DNA of 64,000 nt, taken from the NCBI RefSeq assembly GCF_046506625.1, contig NZ_JBKFFP010000001.1, forward strand, positions 682,001 to 746,000. The letters run 5' to 3'. This DNA is from Zhengella sedimenti. GTDB lineage: Bacteria > Pseudomonadota > Alphaproteobacteria > Rhizobiales > Rhizobiaceae. Numbering within the stretch: position 1 is the stretch's first letter; every line of letters starts with the position of its first letter. The notes beneath the pieces are model-generated. The model made no database searches and was not told where the DNA came from. It saw only the letters and a program-made list of their open reading frames with translations. Shown here piece after piece: positions 49,222-58,117 of this stretch. A program made the position numbers and the translations under genes.

Positions 49222-50418
49222 TCAGCGGCTTTCCAGCACGGTGGCGTCCGGACGGGAGAAGATACCGTCCTTGAGATTCAGGCCGAGGCCAGGGCCGTCG
49301 GCGGGCCGCACCATGCCGTTCTCGACCACAGGCAGCCCATCGGCGACATCCGTATACCATCCCGTATAGAGGGCGCGCACGCTTTCCTGGATGACGGCAT
49401 TGGAGGCGTGCAGCGAAAGATGGCAGGACGCGGCATAGACCACAGGCCCGGTGCAATCATGCGGGGCGACGGGCCGGTGCCACGCATCGGCGAGCGCGGC
49501 GATGGCCTTGCCCTCGCTCAGGCCGCCGCACCAGCCGAGATCGAGCATGACATAGTCCGTGGCGCCGGCCTCCAGCAGTTCGCGGAACTGGTGCCGTCCT
49601 GCAATGGTTTCCGACGCGGTGACGCGGATGGGGCAGCGGGCGCGGAAATCGGCCAACGCGGACACACCCTGCATGCGCACCGCATCCTCGATCCAGTAGA
49701 TGCCGAAAGGCGCGACGGCCTCGGCGATCTGCAGGGCCGTCGGCTGGTTCCACAAGGAGTGCATTTCCAGCATGATGTCCATGCGGCCACCGACCGCCTC
49801 TCGGATCTGCCGGAACGGCATCAAACCTTCTTCCAGTTCCTCCGGCAGGATGGACTGGCCGCCGGACCGCTCGGCATAGCGGTCGAAGGGCCAGATCTTC
49901 ATGCCGGTGATGCCCTGCGCCAGAAGGCTCTCGGCCAGCGCGCCGGCATCGGAAAGAAAGGCCTGGAGGTCCTCGTAGGGGCCGCTGGCCGGGGCGCCGA
50001 GGCCCCAGTTGGCCGAGGTCTGGCCTTCGGCGGAGCGGACATACTGGTAGCCCGCGCAGGTGTTGTAGGTGCGGATCGCCTGCCGGCAGCGCCCGCCGAG
50101 CGTGCGCCAGAGCGGTTCGCCGTTGCGCCGGGCCTTCAGGTCCCAGAGGGCGATGTCGATGGCCGAATTGGCGCGCAGTTCCGCACCGGCGGCCTGGTGC
50201 CCGGCATAGGGAACGAGGGCCATGCGCACCGGTTCGGGATCGGCGTCCATGCCGATCAGCTTCGGGGCGACGGTCTCGTGGATGCAGGCCTCCACCGCGC
50301 GGGCGCCAAAGAAGGTTTCGCCCAGCCCCGTGGCGCCCTGGTCATCCTCGACCACGACCCAGAGCACGTTTGGATAGGCGCCAAGGCGCAGGGTTCTGAC
50401 GGAGCGGATGACGGACAT
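49222..50418 (-). CDS. Mandelate racemase/muconate lactonizing enzyme family protein
   Basis: A 398-aa enolase-superfamily enzyme of unassigned reaction. The capping domain includes TGLGETFFGARA; the barrel has MKIWPFDRYAE (general base region), metal-binding segments DIMLEMHSLWN, IEDAVR and TASETIAG, and a C-terminal PHDCTGPV with a candidate catalytic His. It most resembles the acid-sugar dehydratase groups. It is transcribed leftward, convergent with the UxaA-family gene and divergent from phyH across 101 bp. Confidence 0.87.
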   Translation of the reverse strand: MSVIRSVRTLRLGAYPNVLWVVVEDDQGATGLGETFFGARAVEACIHETVAPKLIGMDADPEPVRMALVPYAGHQAAGAELRANSAIDIALWDLKARRNGEPLWRTLGGRCRQAIRTYNTCAGYQYVRSAEGQTSANWGLGAPASGPYEDLQAFLSDAGALAESLLAQGITGMKIWPFDRYAERSGGQSILPEELEEGLMPFRQIREAVGGRMDIMLEMHSLWNQPTALQIAEAVAPFGIYWIEDAVRMQGVSALADFRARCPIRVTASETIAGRHQFRELLEAGATDYVMLDLGWCGGLSEGKAIAALADAWHRPVAPHDCTGPVVYAASCHLSLHASNAVIQESVRALYTGWYTDVADGLPVVENGMVRPADGPGLGLNLKDGIFSRPDATVLESR

Positions 50419-50519
50419 GAAAAATGCCTCCCGGGCAGCGACTTTAGCCGGGCGGACAGGACAGGCAAGCCCCGGACATCCGGCGAGGCATCCGGCGGCA
50501 AGGACAAGGGGAGGCATGC

Positions 50520-51413
50520 ATGGGCGAACGGGACGTGCTGACGGCGGATCAGACCGCCTTCTATGAAGAGAACGGTTACCTGCTGCTGGAAAACCGGGTG
50601 CCGATGGCGATCATCGAGGCAATCCGCGCCGAGGTGGCGCGCTTCCACGAGGAGGCGCGCGGCATGACGGAATCCAACGACCGGCTTGACCTCGAAGACA
50701 GCCACAGCCCCGACGATCCGCGCATCCGGCGCATCAAGCTGCCCCACCGCATTTCCCCGGTGATGAACGACCTGCTGCGCTCCGACCACATCCTGGCACC
50801 GGTGCGCGACCTGATCGGCCCCGATGTGCGCTTGCACACGACGAAGCTGAACCTGAAATCCGCCGGCTATGGCGCGGCCATCGAATGGCATCAGGATTTC
50901 GCCTTCTATCCCCACACCAATGACGACGTGCTGGCCGTCGGCGTCCTCATCGACGACATGGTGGAGGAAAACGGGCCGCTGATGGTGTTCCCGGGCACGC
51001 ACAAGGGCGAAATCTTCGACCATCATGCCGGCGGGGTGTTCGCCGGAGCGATGGATCTCGAAGCCAACGGGCTGGACATGGCGAGGGCCGTGCAACTGAC
51101 CGGACCGGCCGGGTCCATCTCGATCCATCATGGCCATATCGTGCACGGTTCGGCGCTCAACACGTCGGCGCGCGACCGGCGCATGCTTTTCTACGAGATG
51201 ATGGCGGCGGATGCCTTTCCGATCATGGGGTCGATGACGAAGTTCGACACGATCGAGGAATATGACACCCGCATGCTGTGCGGGCGGCCGACATTGACGC
51301 CGCGCCTCAAGGATGTGTCCGTGCGCATTCCGCAGCCGCAACCTGCGCTCAACCGCTCGATCTACGAAATCCAGAAGAATGCCTCGAAACCGGCATTCGC
51401 CCGGGCCAACTGA
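50520..51413 (+). CDS. Phytanoyl-CoA dioxygenase (PhyH) family protein
   Basis: A 297-aa Fe(II)/2-oxoglutarate-dependent oxygenase. The iron ligands are seen as H-x-D in EWHQDFAFYP and the distal His in HHGHIVHGSALN; the 2-oxoglutarate Arg is likely in the SARDRRM segment. A GGGGAGG site lies before the start. It hydroxylates an aliphatic carbon of an unknown substrate. It is followed 14 bp later by a beta-hydroxyacid dehydrogenase gene, suggesting hydroxylation then oxidation. Confidence 0.88.
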   Translation: MGERDVLTADQTAFYEENGYLLLENRVPMAIIEAIRAEVARFHEEARGMTESNDRLDLEDSHSPDDPRIRRIKLPHRISPVMNDLLRSDHILAPVRDLIGPDVRLHTTKLNLKSAGYGAAIEWHQDFAFYPHTNDDVLAVGVLIDDMVEENGPLMVFPGTHKGEIFDHHAGGVFAGAMDLEANGLDMARAVQLTGPAGSISIHHGHIVHGSALNTSARDRRMLFYEMMAADAFPIMGSMTKFDTIEEYDTRMLCGRPTLTPRLKDVSVRIPQPQPALNRSIYEIQKNASKPAFARAN

Positions 51414-51427
51414 AAAGGGAGAAAGAC

Positions 51428-52321
51428 ATGTCCAAACCGGCTATCGGCTTCATCGGCCTGGGACTCATGGGGTCTGCCATGGTCCAGCGGCTCCTGGACA
51501 AGGGTTATCACCTCACCGTTCTCGGCCATCGCGACCGCACCGGCGTGGACGCGGCGCTGGCGCGGGGTGCCAAGGAAGCCGGCACGGCGCGCGAACTGGC
51601 GGCGGCCAGCGACATCGTCATGCTCTGCGTCGGCACATCGGCGCAGGTGGAAAGCCGGATGCTCAGCGAGGACGGCGTGATCGCCGGGCTGAAGCCGGGA
51701 ACGACGGTCATCGATTTCGGAACGTCGCTGCCGGCATCCACCCGGATGCTCGGACAAGCGGTGGCCGAGGCCGGGGGCACCTACATGGACGCGCCGCTCG
51801 GCCGCACGCCCAGCCATGGCCGCGAGGGCAAGCTCAACATCATGTGCGCCGGCGACCAGGCGGCGTTCAATGCCATCCGCCCGGTGCTCGACGACCTTGG
51901 CGAAAACGTGTTTCACCTCGGCGAACTGGGTGCCGGCCACACGATCAAGCTCATCAACAATTTCTATGCCATGACCAGTGCCGCGGCGATGTCGGAAGCC
52001 TTCGCCATGGCCGACAAGGCGGGGGTTTCGCGCCAGGCCCTCTACGATGTCCTGTCGGCCGGGCCAAATCACTCGGGCATGATGGATTTCATCAAGGCCT
52101 ATGCGATCGACGGTGATCCGCAGAAGCTCGCCTTCGCCATGCGCAACGCGCTTAAGGATGTCAGCTATTATGCGCAGATGGCGCAGGAGGCCGGCGGCGT
52201 GTCCGTCATGTCGGGCGGTACGAAGCTGCTGCTGCAACTGGCCGAGGGGGCCGGCCATGGCGACCGTCTGGTGCCGGAAATGGTGGATGTCTTCACAGGA
52301 CTGACCGCCAGGCGGGGCTGA
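51428..52321 (+). CDS. 3-hydroxyisobutyrate dehydrogenase-like oxidoreductase
   Basis: A 297-aa NAD(P)-dependent beta-hydroxyacid dehydrogenase: IGFIGLGLMGSAMVQRL, DAPLGRTPSHGREGKLN (substrate segment), catalytic Lys in HTIKLINNFY, and the C-terminal LKDVSYY. DAPLGRTP replaces the DAPVSGG of GarR-type enzymes, pointing to a different substrate from the paralogue at 41290-42171. AAGGGAG precedes the start. Operon with phyH. Confidence 0.88.
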   Translation: MSKPAIGFIGLGLMGSAMVQRLLDKGYHLTVLGHRDRTGVDAALARGAKEAGTARELAAASDIVMLCVGTSAQVESRMLSEDGVIAGLKPGTTVIDFGTSLPASTRMLGQAVAEAGGTYMDAPLGRTPSHGREGKLNIMCAGDQAAFNAIRPVLDDLGENVFHLGELGAGHTIKLINNFYAMTSAAAMSEAFAMADKAGVSRQALYDVLSAGPNHSGMMDFIKAYAIDGDPQKLAFAMRNALKDVSYYAQMAQEAGGVSVMSGGTKLLLQLAEGAGHGDRLVPEMVDVFTGLTARRG

Positions 52322-52334
52322 GCGAAGTCCCCGG

Positions 52335-53429
52335 CTATTGCGCCGGCGCGCCTTCAGGATCGAGATCCGGCGGCGCGCCATCCTTGCAGGCAGCGAAGGG
52401 TCCGAAATCCTGGCCGGCAAGCCGGGTTTCCGCGGCGCGGGCCATTTCGCCGATATTGCCGAGCAGGCTTTCCGGCGCGCCGGCCACCGCGCCGATAGCG
52501 GCGGCGACCAGTTCCGGCGTGATGTAGTCGGGCTTGTGGCCGAGATTCTTGACCCAGACCAGCCGCGCGCCCGGAATGTCGCGGGCAAGGCCGACCGAAT
52601 GGATTTCCTCGTAGACGACGGTGTCACTGTCGCCCGAGATGACGATGGTCGGCGCCGTTATGGTCTTGTACCGCGGCGCTGCCTCCAGAACGTGGGGATA
52701 GAGCGATTCCACGTCGATGGCGTTCATGCGGAAGTTCGCCGGTCGCAGGACCAGCGGGATGGCCGCATCGCGCAAATAGGTGTCCGGCGCGGGATTGGGC
52801 GAGAAGACGCAGGCGGTGCCCATCTTCATGCGCAGCCAGCCGGCCGGAAGGGCGATGAGGTGCGAGAACAGGCGTCCCAGAACCGGGCGGGCGGCTATCG
52901 GATAGTACCAGGACGTCTTGCCCCCCGGCCATGGGTGGCTTGCGGCCGACACGAAGACGAGGCCGGCGACCTTGTCGGGACGCTCCAGCGCGAGCGCCGC
53001 CGCCACACCGCCGCCGAAGGAATGGCCGACGATGACCGCCGGACCGATGCCCAGTTCATCCATCAGCGCGCCGATGGTGCGGGCCTGGCCCGCGGGCGTG
53101 GCGTTTTCAGCCGGGCCGCGCCCGGACCAGCCGTGGCCTGGCCGGTCGAGGAAGAGAAGTTCGGCCTTGCCTTCAAGGCGCGGACGGAGCGGTCCCATGG
53201 GGTCCTTGAGGTTGCCGCTTGCGCCATGGATGAAGACCACCGGCGGCAGCGACACGTCGCCGGGTCCCGGCACGTGGACATGATGCATGCGCGTGGCATT
53301 GGCCATGACGAAGGCGCCGGCAGGGGGATGGCGGCGCTCGATCACGAACACGCCGATGCGCGTCAGGCCGAACAGGATCGCCGCGAGGGCAAGCAGGAAG
53401 GCGAGGGCTGCGGCCGCAAGATTGAGCAT
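52335..53429 (-). CDS. Membrane-anchored alpha/beta hydrolase
   Basis: A 364-aa protein with one N-terminal membrane helix (about 4-30) and an alpha/beta-hydrolase domain. The oxyanion region is VVFIHGASGN, the nucleophile elbow GHSFGGG (Ser near 137), the acid Asp in SGDSDTVV and the catalytic His in NLGHKPDY. Substrate unknown. It is convergent with the hydroxyisobutyrate-dehydrogenase-like gene, 13 bp apart. Confidence 0.87.
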   Translation of the reverse strand: MLNLAAAALAFLLALAAILFGLTRIGVFVIERRHPPAGAFVMANATRMHHVHVPGPGDVSLPPVVFIHGASGNLKDPMGPLRPRLEGKAELLFLDRPGHGWSGRGPAENATPAGQARTIGALMDELGIGPAVIVGHSFGGGVAAALALERPDKVAGLVFVSAASHPWPGGKTSWYYPIAARPVLGRLFSHLIALPAGWLRMKMGTACVFSPNPAPDTYLRDAAIPLVLRPANFRMNAIDVESLYPHVLEAAPRYKTITAPTIVISGDSDTVVYEEIHSVGLARDIPGARLVWVKNLGHKPDYITPELVAAAIGAVAGAPESLLGNIGEMARAAETRLAGQDFGPFAACKDGAPPDLDPEGAPAQ

Positions 53430-53475
53430 GATCCGGTGATGTTCCCTGCGTGCCTGCGCGGCTGCCTGTGCGCGG

Positions 53476-54033
53476 TCAGATGGGTTCGCCGGCGAGCTGG
53501 TCGGCGATCCGTCCGACCGCTTCCTGGGCCTCGCGCATCATGGGATAGATCTCCAGCGTCCTTTCGTAGACGCGCAGGGCGGTCTCGTCACGATCTTCCG
53601 CACGAAGGATCGCCGCCATGCCCGTCAGCGCACCGAAATGGCGCGGTTCGAGTTCCAGGACGCGTTCGATATCCGACATCGCCTTGGCATGGTTCTTCAT
53701 CATGAAGTGGACGGTCGCCCTGCGGTTCCAGCCCTCGGCATAGTCCGGTTCGAGCATGATGACCTGGTCGAGAAGATCGAGCGCGAGGCCGTGATCCTTG
53801 CCATCCATCGCGGTTTTCGCCCTTTGCATCAGCAGGTCCACGGTGGCGCTGCCCGATTCGGTGAAGATCGCGGAAATGCGTCCGGCAACCCTGCGGGCGG
53901 CAGCGGCATTGGCGGTTCGCTTCAGTTCGGAAAAGAGTGTGTCGAGCCGTTCGCCGCGTGCCGGTTCTTCAGCCGCGATGGCCGGTCCGGCGAGGCAGAA
54001 CATGATCGGCAGGCAGGCAAAAACGTTTCGCAT
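53476..54033 (-). CDS. Secreted TPR-repeat protein
   Basis: A 185-aa protein with a signal peptide (MRNVFACLPIMFCLAGPAIAA). Three tetratricopeptide-like repeats follow: ALDLLDQVIMLEPDYAEGWNRRA, AMSDIERVLELEPRHFGAL and TALRVYERTLEIYPM. It probably mediates protein-protein contacts in the periplasm. Common next to rpmJ in this order, role unknown. Confidence 0.85.
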   Translation of the reverse strand: MRNVFACLPIMFCLAGPAIAAEEPARGERLDTLFSELKRTANAAAARRVAGRISAIFTESGSATVDLLMQRAKTAMDGKDHGLALDLLDQVIMLEPDYAEGWNRRATVHFMMKNHAKAMSDIERVLELEPRHFGALTGMAAILRAEDRDETALRVYERTLEIYPMMREAQEAVGRIADQLAGEPI

Positions 54034-54130
54034 GGACGAAAGGTTAGTCCCGTCCGGCGAAACGTCAAACCAAAAAAGCGTGAAGTCCCAATCCTCGTGC
54101 CGGACGAAGTCCGGGCCGGGGAACGGCGCG

Positions 54131-54256
54131 TCAGCCCTGGCGGGCCTTGAAGCGCGGATTCTGCTTGTTGATGATGTAGATGCGGCCCTTGCGGCGAACC
54201 ATGCGGTTGTCGCGGTGACGGCTCTTGAGCGCCTTGAGCGAATTCTTGATCTTCAT
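54131..54256 (-). CDS. rpmJ: 50S ribosomal protein L36
   Basis: A 41-aa highly basic protein: MKIKNSLKALKSRHRDN, then a KGRIYIINKQNPRFKARQG-type C-terminus. This is the alternative L36 lacking the four zinc-binding Cys/His residues (C-minus form) that is standard in Alphaproteobacteria. It stands alone between the TPR gene and divergent trcR. Confidence 0.95.
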   Translation of the reverse strand: MKIKNSLKALKSRHRDNRMVRRKGRIYIINKQNPRFKARQG

Positions 54257-54513
54257 CGTACTGACCCGTTCTTCCCGGCCCTTGCCAATGAAGGTGGGCC
54301 TTACATGACAAGCGCGCCTGCACGGGCGCGCCTCCTCGAAAAAGATGCTGGCTCATAGACGACGCCGCGCGCGGCTGTCAAGCAGGTGCGGGCGGGTTTC
54401 CGTTGCACTCGCGCCCAAATGCGACTATACGGATGGCCACTTCCCTTAATAACCGGTGGCTGCGACCACCGCCCGCGACGGGAGACGCGGGCGAAGAAAG
54501 AGGATTCCTCATC

Positions 54514-55239
54514 ATGGCCCAGCAATTGCTCATGCCCAAGGCGACCGCTGTCTGGCTGGTCGACAACACGGCCCTTTCCTTCGACCAGATCGCCCATTTC
54601 TGCAAGTTGCACCCGCTCGAGGTGAAGGCCATCGCCGATGGCGAGGCGGCGCAGGGGATCAAGGGCCTCGACCCCGTCTCCACCGGCCAGTTGACGCGCG
54701 ACGAGATCGCCAAGGCCGAAGCGGATGCCGACTACAGGCTGCATCTCCAGGAATCGCGTGTGCGCATTCCCGAAAAGAAGCGCAAGGGCCCGCGCTACAC
54801 GCCGCTTTCCAAGCGCCAGGACCGGCCGAATGCAATCCTGTGGCTGGTGCGCAATCATCCGGAACTCAAGGATGCGCAGATTTCGCGCCTTGTCGGGACG
54901 ACCAAGTCGACCATCGAGCAGATCCGCGAGCGCACCCACTGGAATTCGCCCAACCTGCAGCCGATGGACCCGGTCACGCTGGGGCTCTGCTCGCAGATCG
55001 ATCTCGACATGGAAGTGCAGAAGGCGGCCAAGAACGCCCCGCCGCGTCCAGAGACCGGCGACACGCTGCTGCCCGCCAGCGCCACGGAAAACCTCGACGA
55101 GAGCACTTCGGTGTTCGGCGCGCCCTCCTCTTCCGCCCCGGCGGAGGAAGACCAGGAACTGGATGCCGACAAGGTGTTCGCCAAGCTTTCCTCGCTCAAG
55201 GGCAGGAAGGACGATGAGGACGAGGACGATTCGTTCTGA
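54514..55239 (+). CDS. trcR: Cell-cycle transcriptional regulator TrcR (DUF1013)
   Basis: A 241-aa protein. The DUF1013 domain (about 1-170) holds two helix-turn-helix-like segments: WLVDNTALSFDQIAHFCKLHP near the N-terminus, and AILWLVRNHPELKDAQISRLVG followed by TKSTIEQIRERTHW. The C-terminus is acidic (DEDEDD). The family is restricted to Alphaproteobacteria and linked to cell-cycle control. The ATG at 54514 follows AAGAGGA at longer than usual spacing. Confidence 0.9.
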   Translation: MAQQLLMPKATAVWLVDNTALSFDQIAHFCKLHPLEVKAIADGEAAQGIKGLDPVSTGQLTRDEIAKAEADADYRLHLQESRVRIPEKKRKGPRYTPLSKRQDRPNAILWLVRNHPELKDAQISRLVGTTKSTIEQIRERTHWNSPNLQPMDPVTLGLCSQIDLDMEVQKAAKNAPPRPETGDTLLPASATENLDESTSVFGAPSSSAPAEEDQELDADKVFAKLSSLKGRKDDEDEDDSF

Positions 55240-55268
55240 TCCGGCCAGACGCCGGCTACACGTTCAAG

Positions 55269-55297
55269 GGCCCGGCGCCAACGCGCCGGGCCTTTTT
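55269..55297 (+). terminator. Rho-independent terminator after trcR
   Basis: GGCCCGGCGC-CAAC-GCGCCGGGCC is a perfect 10-bp stem with a four-base loop, followed by five T residues, 29 bp after the trcR stop. Confidence 0.9.
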
Positions 55298-55300
55298 CAT

Positions 55301-56020
55301 TCAGGGCATCGAGGATGGCAATCCGTCGCGCGGGATGTCGCCGCAGGCTTCCAACTGGCGATAGAAATCGGCCAGTTGCTTGCCCCGTTCCGGCCGGAAA
55401 CATTCTCCTGTCGGCGTGAGCGCCAGCATCCGGTCAATGCGGAACATCCGGAAATCGCCGCGCAATTCGCACCAGGCGACGAGCGTCCAGACCTTGCCCC
55501 AGAACCAGAGGCCAAGCGGGCGCACGGTCCGTTCGCTTTCGTTGCCGGCCTCGTCGCGATAGGCCAGCTTCAACATGGCGCAGGTATCGCAGGCCAGTTC
55601 AATCCGATCGATCAGGCCGCGCTCGGCCTCGCCCAGTGTCATGGGCGGGGCATAGATGCGCGGCGCGTTCACCCTGGATGCGCCATCCTCGGGCAGGACG
55701 GCGGCGATCTTGACCAGCGCCTCTTCCGCCGCGCGCGCCATGGCGGCGCCGCCCCAGGCCCGCACCATGCGGGCGCCGGCCACCAAGGCGACGATTTCCT
55801 CGCGGGTGAACATCAATGGCGGCAGGTCGAAACCGGCGCGCAGGATGTAGCCAACGCCTGCCTCGCCATCCACCGGCACGCCGGAGGCCTGGAGGTCGGC
55901 GATATCGCGGTAGATCGTGCGCTCGGAAACCTCAAGCCGCTCGGCCAGCATGCGCGCCGTGACAAGGCGTCCGCCGCGCAGATGCTGGACGATGGCGAAC
56001 AGGCGATCCGCGCGGCGCAT
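55301..56020 (-). CDS. YafY/DeoR-like regulator with WYL domain
   Basis: A 239-aa regulator. The N-terminal winged helix (about 1-60) reads ADRLFAIVQHLRGGRLVTA and RLEVSERTIYRDIADLQ; a WYL domain (about 140-215) has PLGLWFWGKVWTLVAWCELR and FRIDRM. WYL domains sense nucleic-acid or other ligands. It lies four bases after the VOC gene, in one operon behind a perfect inverted repeat. Confidence 0.9.
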   Translation of the reverse strand: MRRADRLFAIVQHLRGGRLVTARMLAERLEVSERTIYRDIADLQASGVPVDGEAGVGYILRAGFDLPPLMFTREEIVALVAGARMVRAWGGAAMARAAEEALVKIAAVLPEDGASRVNAPRIYAPPMTLGEAERGLIDRIELACDTCAMLKLAYRDEAGNESERTVRPLGLWFWGKVWTLVAWCELRGDFRMFRIDRMLALTPTGECFRPERGKQLADFYRQLEACGDIPRDGLPSSMP

Positions 56021-56024
56021 GGCG

Positions 56025-56420
56025 TCAGGTCTTGAAATTGAAGAAACCGACGGAATTGCCGTCCGGGTCGGTGGCGTAGAAGAACCGGCCGACCGGAATG
56101 TCGATCACCGGCGAGACAACCTGGCCGCCAGCGGCCGGAATACGCTCGATGACCGTTTCCAGCGGATCCTGCGCGACCAGATGGATGGTATTGCCGGTCC
56201 CCGGCGCGGCGGGCCTGCCGGGATAGAGATGGCCGGAGGCGACCGGATCGTCCATCCGCGTAAAGGCGATCATCGGGTTCGGCCCGGTGTCGTCGCGGCG
56301 CATGCTGCAACCAAGCACGCTTTCGTAGAACCGCTGCGCGCGATCGAGATCGGTGACGGGAATTTCGAACCAGCAAACCTGTCCGTTGACCGGGGCGGGC
56401 ATGGTATCTGTGCCTGACAT
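56025..56420 (-). CDS. VOC-family (glyoxalase/bleomycin-resistance fold) protein
   Basis: A 131-aa vicinal-oxygen-chelate protein: VCWFEIPVTDLDRAQRFYESVLG, then VSPVIDIPVGRFFYATDPDGNSVGFFNF. It is a single-domain member of the PhnB/glyoxalase-like group. The start at 56420 follows AAGGAG; an in-frame ATG at 56444 is less likely. Co-transcribed with the YafY-like regulator. Substrate unknown. Confidence 0.85.
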   Translation of the reverse strand: MSGTDTMPAPVNGQVCWFEIPVTDLDRAQRFYESVLGCSMRRDDTGPNPMIAFTRMDDPVASGHLYPGRPAAPGTGNTIHLVAQDPLETVIERIPAAGGQVVSPVIDIPVGRFFYATDPDGNSVGFFNFKT

Positions 56421-56465
56421 GGGAAGCTCCTTGAAGACGGTCATGACAAGGGCATATTGCCATAC

Positions 56466-56493
56466 GCCTCCTGACAGCATCCTGTCAGGAGGC
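56466..56493. promoter_or_regulatory. Perfect 12-bp inverted repeat, operator of the VOC-yafY operon
   Basis: GCCTCCTGACAG-CATC-CTGTCAGGAGGC lies 46 bp upstream of the VOC start. The exact symmetry and central CTGACAG/CTGTCAG halves suit the operator of the WYL/YafY-type regulator encoded in the same operon. It could alternatively be a terminator of the rhodanese gene, but there is no T-run. Confidence 0.65.
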
Positions 56494-56534
56494 AATGGGT
56501 ATCCGCGCGGCCAGGGCCTCTTTGCCTGCTTCGC

Positions 56535-57131
56535 CTATTGCCCCGGCATCGCCACGGTCAGTCCGAGCATGCGCCAGCCCTGCATGCCGGCGCGGTAGTA
56601 GTAGATCTTTTCGGCCGGAAAGCCGGCCTCGATCATGCGCCGCGCGGCCGTGGGCGATTGCCCGCACCAGGGGCCGTTGCAATAGAGCGCGGCGGACTTG
56701 ATGTTGTCGCCCTCGCAGATCCAGCCGTCGAAATCCGGTTCGCAGCCCAGTTCGCCAAGCCGGTCCGCGGCTTCCGTGTAGGGGACGTTGACGGCGCCGG
56801 GGATGGCGCCGGTGAGGAAATCCGGCCTGACGCGGCCGTCGATCACGACGACATCGGGATCGTTGAGGAACTCGAGCATTTCAAGCTCGCCAATCGGGGT
56901 CACGCCTTCGGCGGGAATCATCGGCTGGATGCAGAAATTCGGGCAGGGCCTGGCGATGCGCGCGAATTCGCCCTCGATGACAGCGTCATTGTCCTGGACG
57001 CGTGAAATCTCCACCGGCCCATCGGGCGTCGGGACCGTGACGCTCATCAGGTCCGGCGTGATCCCGACCTGTTCGGCGTGGGCGGCTGTCGTGGCGAGCA
57101 GCAAGGCTGCCAACAGGAAACGCATCTTCAT
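56535..57131 (-). CDS. Periplasmic rhodanese-like protein
   Basis: A 198-aa exported protein: signal peptide MKMRFLLAALLLATTAAHA, then a rhodanese domain (about 80-195) with VVVIDGRVRPDFLTGAIPGAVNVPY and the active loop YCNGPWCGQSPTAARR. The first Cys (C of CNG) is at the sulfur-acceptor position. The start at 57131 has GGGAG upstream. Role unknown; members take part in periplasmic sulfur or redox chemistry. Confidence 0.87.
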   Translation of the reverse strand: MKMRFLLAALLLATTAAHAEQVGITPDLMSVTVPTPDGPVEISRVQDNDAVIEGEFARIARPCPNFCIQPMIPAEGVTPIGELEMLEFLNDPDVVVIDGRVRPDFLTGAIPGAVNVPYTEAADRLGELGCEPDFDGWICEGDNIKSAALYCNGPWCGQSPTAARRMIEAGFPAEKIYYYRAGMQGWRMLGLTVAMPGQ

Positions 57132-57187
57132 TCTCACTCCCTTTCCGTTCTGCTGCATCGATGAATCAGGTCGGCCTCCGCCGCGCG

Positions 57188-57982
57188 TCAGTCCTTCTTC
57201 TCCTTCACCGGAACAGTGTAGTTCAGCGGCAGGCGCCCGCCATCGGCATAGATCGTCTGTCCGGTGATGTAGCTGGCCTCGTCGGAGGCAAGGAAGGCAG
57301 CGATGGCTGCGATCTCGGAGGGATCGCCCATGCGGCCCAGCGGCGTGCGCGACAGCACCTTGCGGCGCGCCGTCTCGTCGGCGGCCACGGATGCCATCAT
57401 CTCCGTGGCGATGGAGCCCGGGCCGATCGCGTTGACACGGATGCCATGGGGGGCGAGCGACAGCGCCATGACCTTGGTCAGCTGGTTCATGCCGCCCTTG
57501 GAAATGGAATAGGGCACCTGATTCTCGATGGCGAAGACGGCATTGACGGACGACATGTTGACGATGGCGCCCGGCTTGCCGCCATTGCGAACCCGCTCGA
57601 CCATGTGGCGGGCGACCGCCTGGCCGGTGAGAAAGGCCCCTTTCAGGTTGATCGACAGGACGCGGTCGAAATCCTCTTCCGCCAGATCGAGAAAGGCAGC
57701 GGCGTGGATGACGCCGGCATTGTTGACGAGCACGTCGATCTCGCCGAACTGGTCGAGGGCATGGGCGACGAGATTGTGAACGTCGAGGCGCTTGGCCACA
57801 TCGGTCTTGACGAAACGGGCCTCGCCGCGCGCTGCCAGGTCTTCCAATGCCGCGCGGCCCCGTTCCTGGTCGATGTCGGCAATGACGACGGACATTCCCT
57901 CGTCGATGAAGCGTTCGGCAATGGCGCGTCCGATCCCCGTGGCGGCACCGGTGACGATGGCTGTCTTGCCCTGAAGGTTCAT
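57188..57982 (-). CDS. SDR-family oxidoreductase
   Basis: A 264-aa classical SDR: KTAIVTGAATGIGRAIAERF, NNAGVIHAA, MSSVNAVFAIENQVPYSISKGGM and FLASDEASYITGQTIYADGGR. It is similar to glucose/sorbitol or 3-oxoacyl-ACP reductases, without features fixing the substrate. It follows the upstream 135-bp gap and precedes the rhodanese gene by 56 bp. Confidence 0.87.
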   Translation of the reverse strand: MNLQGKTAIVTGAATGIGRAIAERFIDEGMSVVIADIDQERGRAALEDLAARGEARFVKTDVAKRLDVHNLVAHALDQFGEIDVLVNNAGVIHAAAFLDLAEEDFDRVLSINLKGAFLTGQAVARHMVERVRNGGKPGAIVNMSSVNAVFAIENQVPYSISKGGMNQLTKVMALSLAPHGIRVNAIGPGSIATEMMASVAADETARRKVLSRTPLGRMGDPSEIAAIAAFLASDEASYITGQTIYADGGRLPLNYTVPVKEKKD

Positions 57983-58117
57983 GGTCTATCCTCTTTCCTA
58001 GAAGCCGCGGACCGTGCGCCAGCCCCTTTCAAAGGTCAAGGCCCGGCCGGCCTTCAGGGTTGACGGTCCGGGTCGAAGGGTGTTCGGTGCGCCGGCCCGT
58101 GCGCGAGGAGCCCGTCA

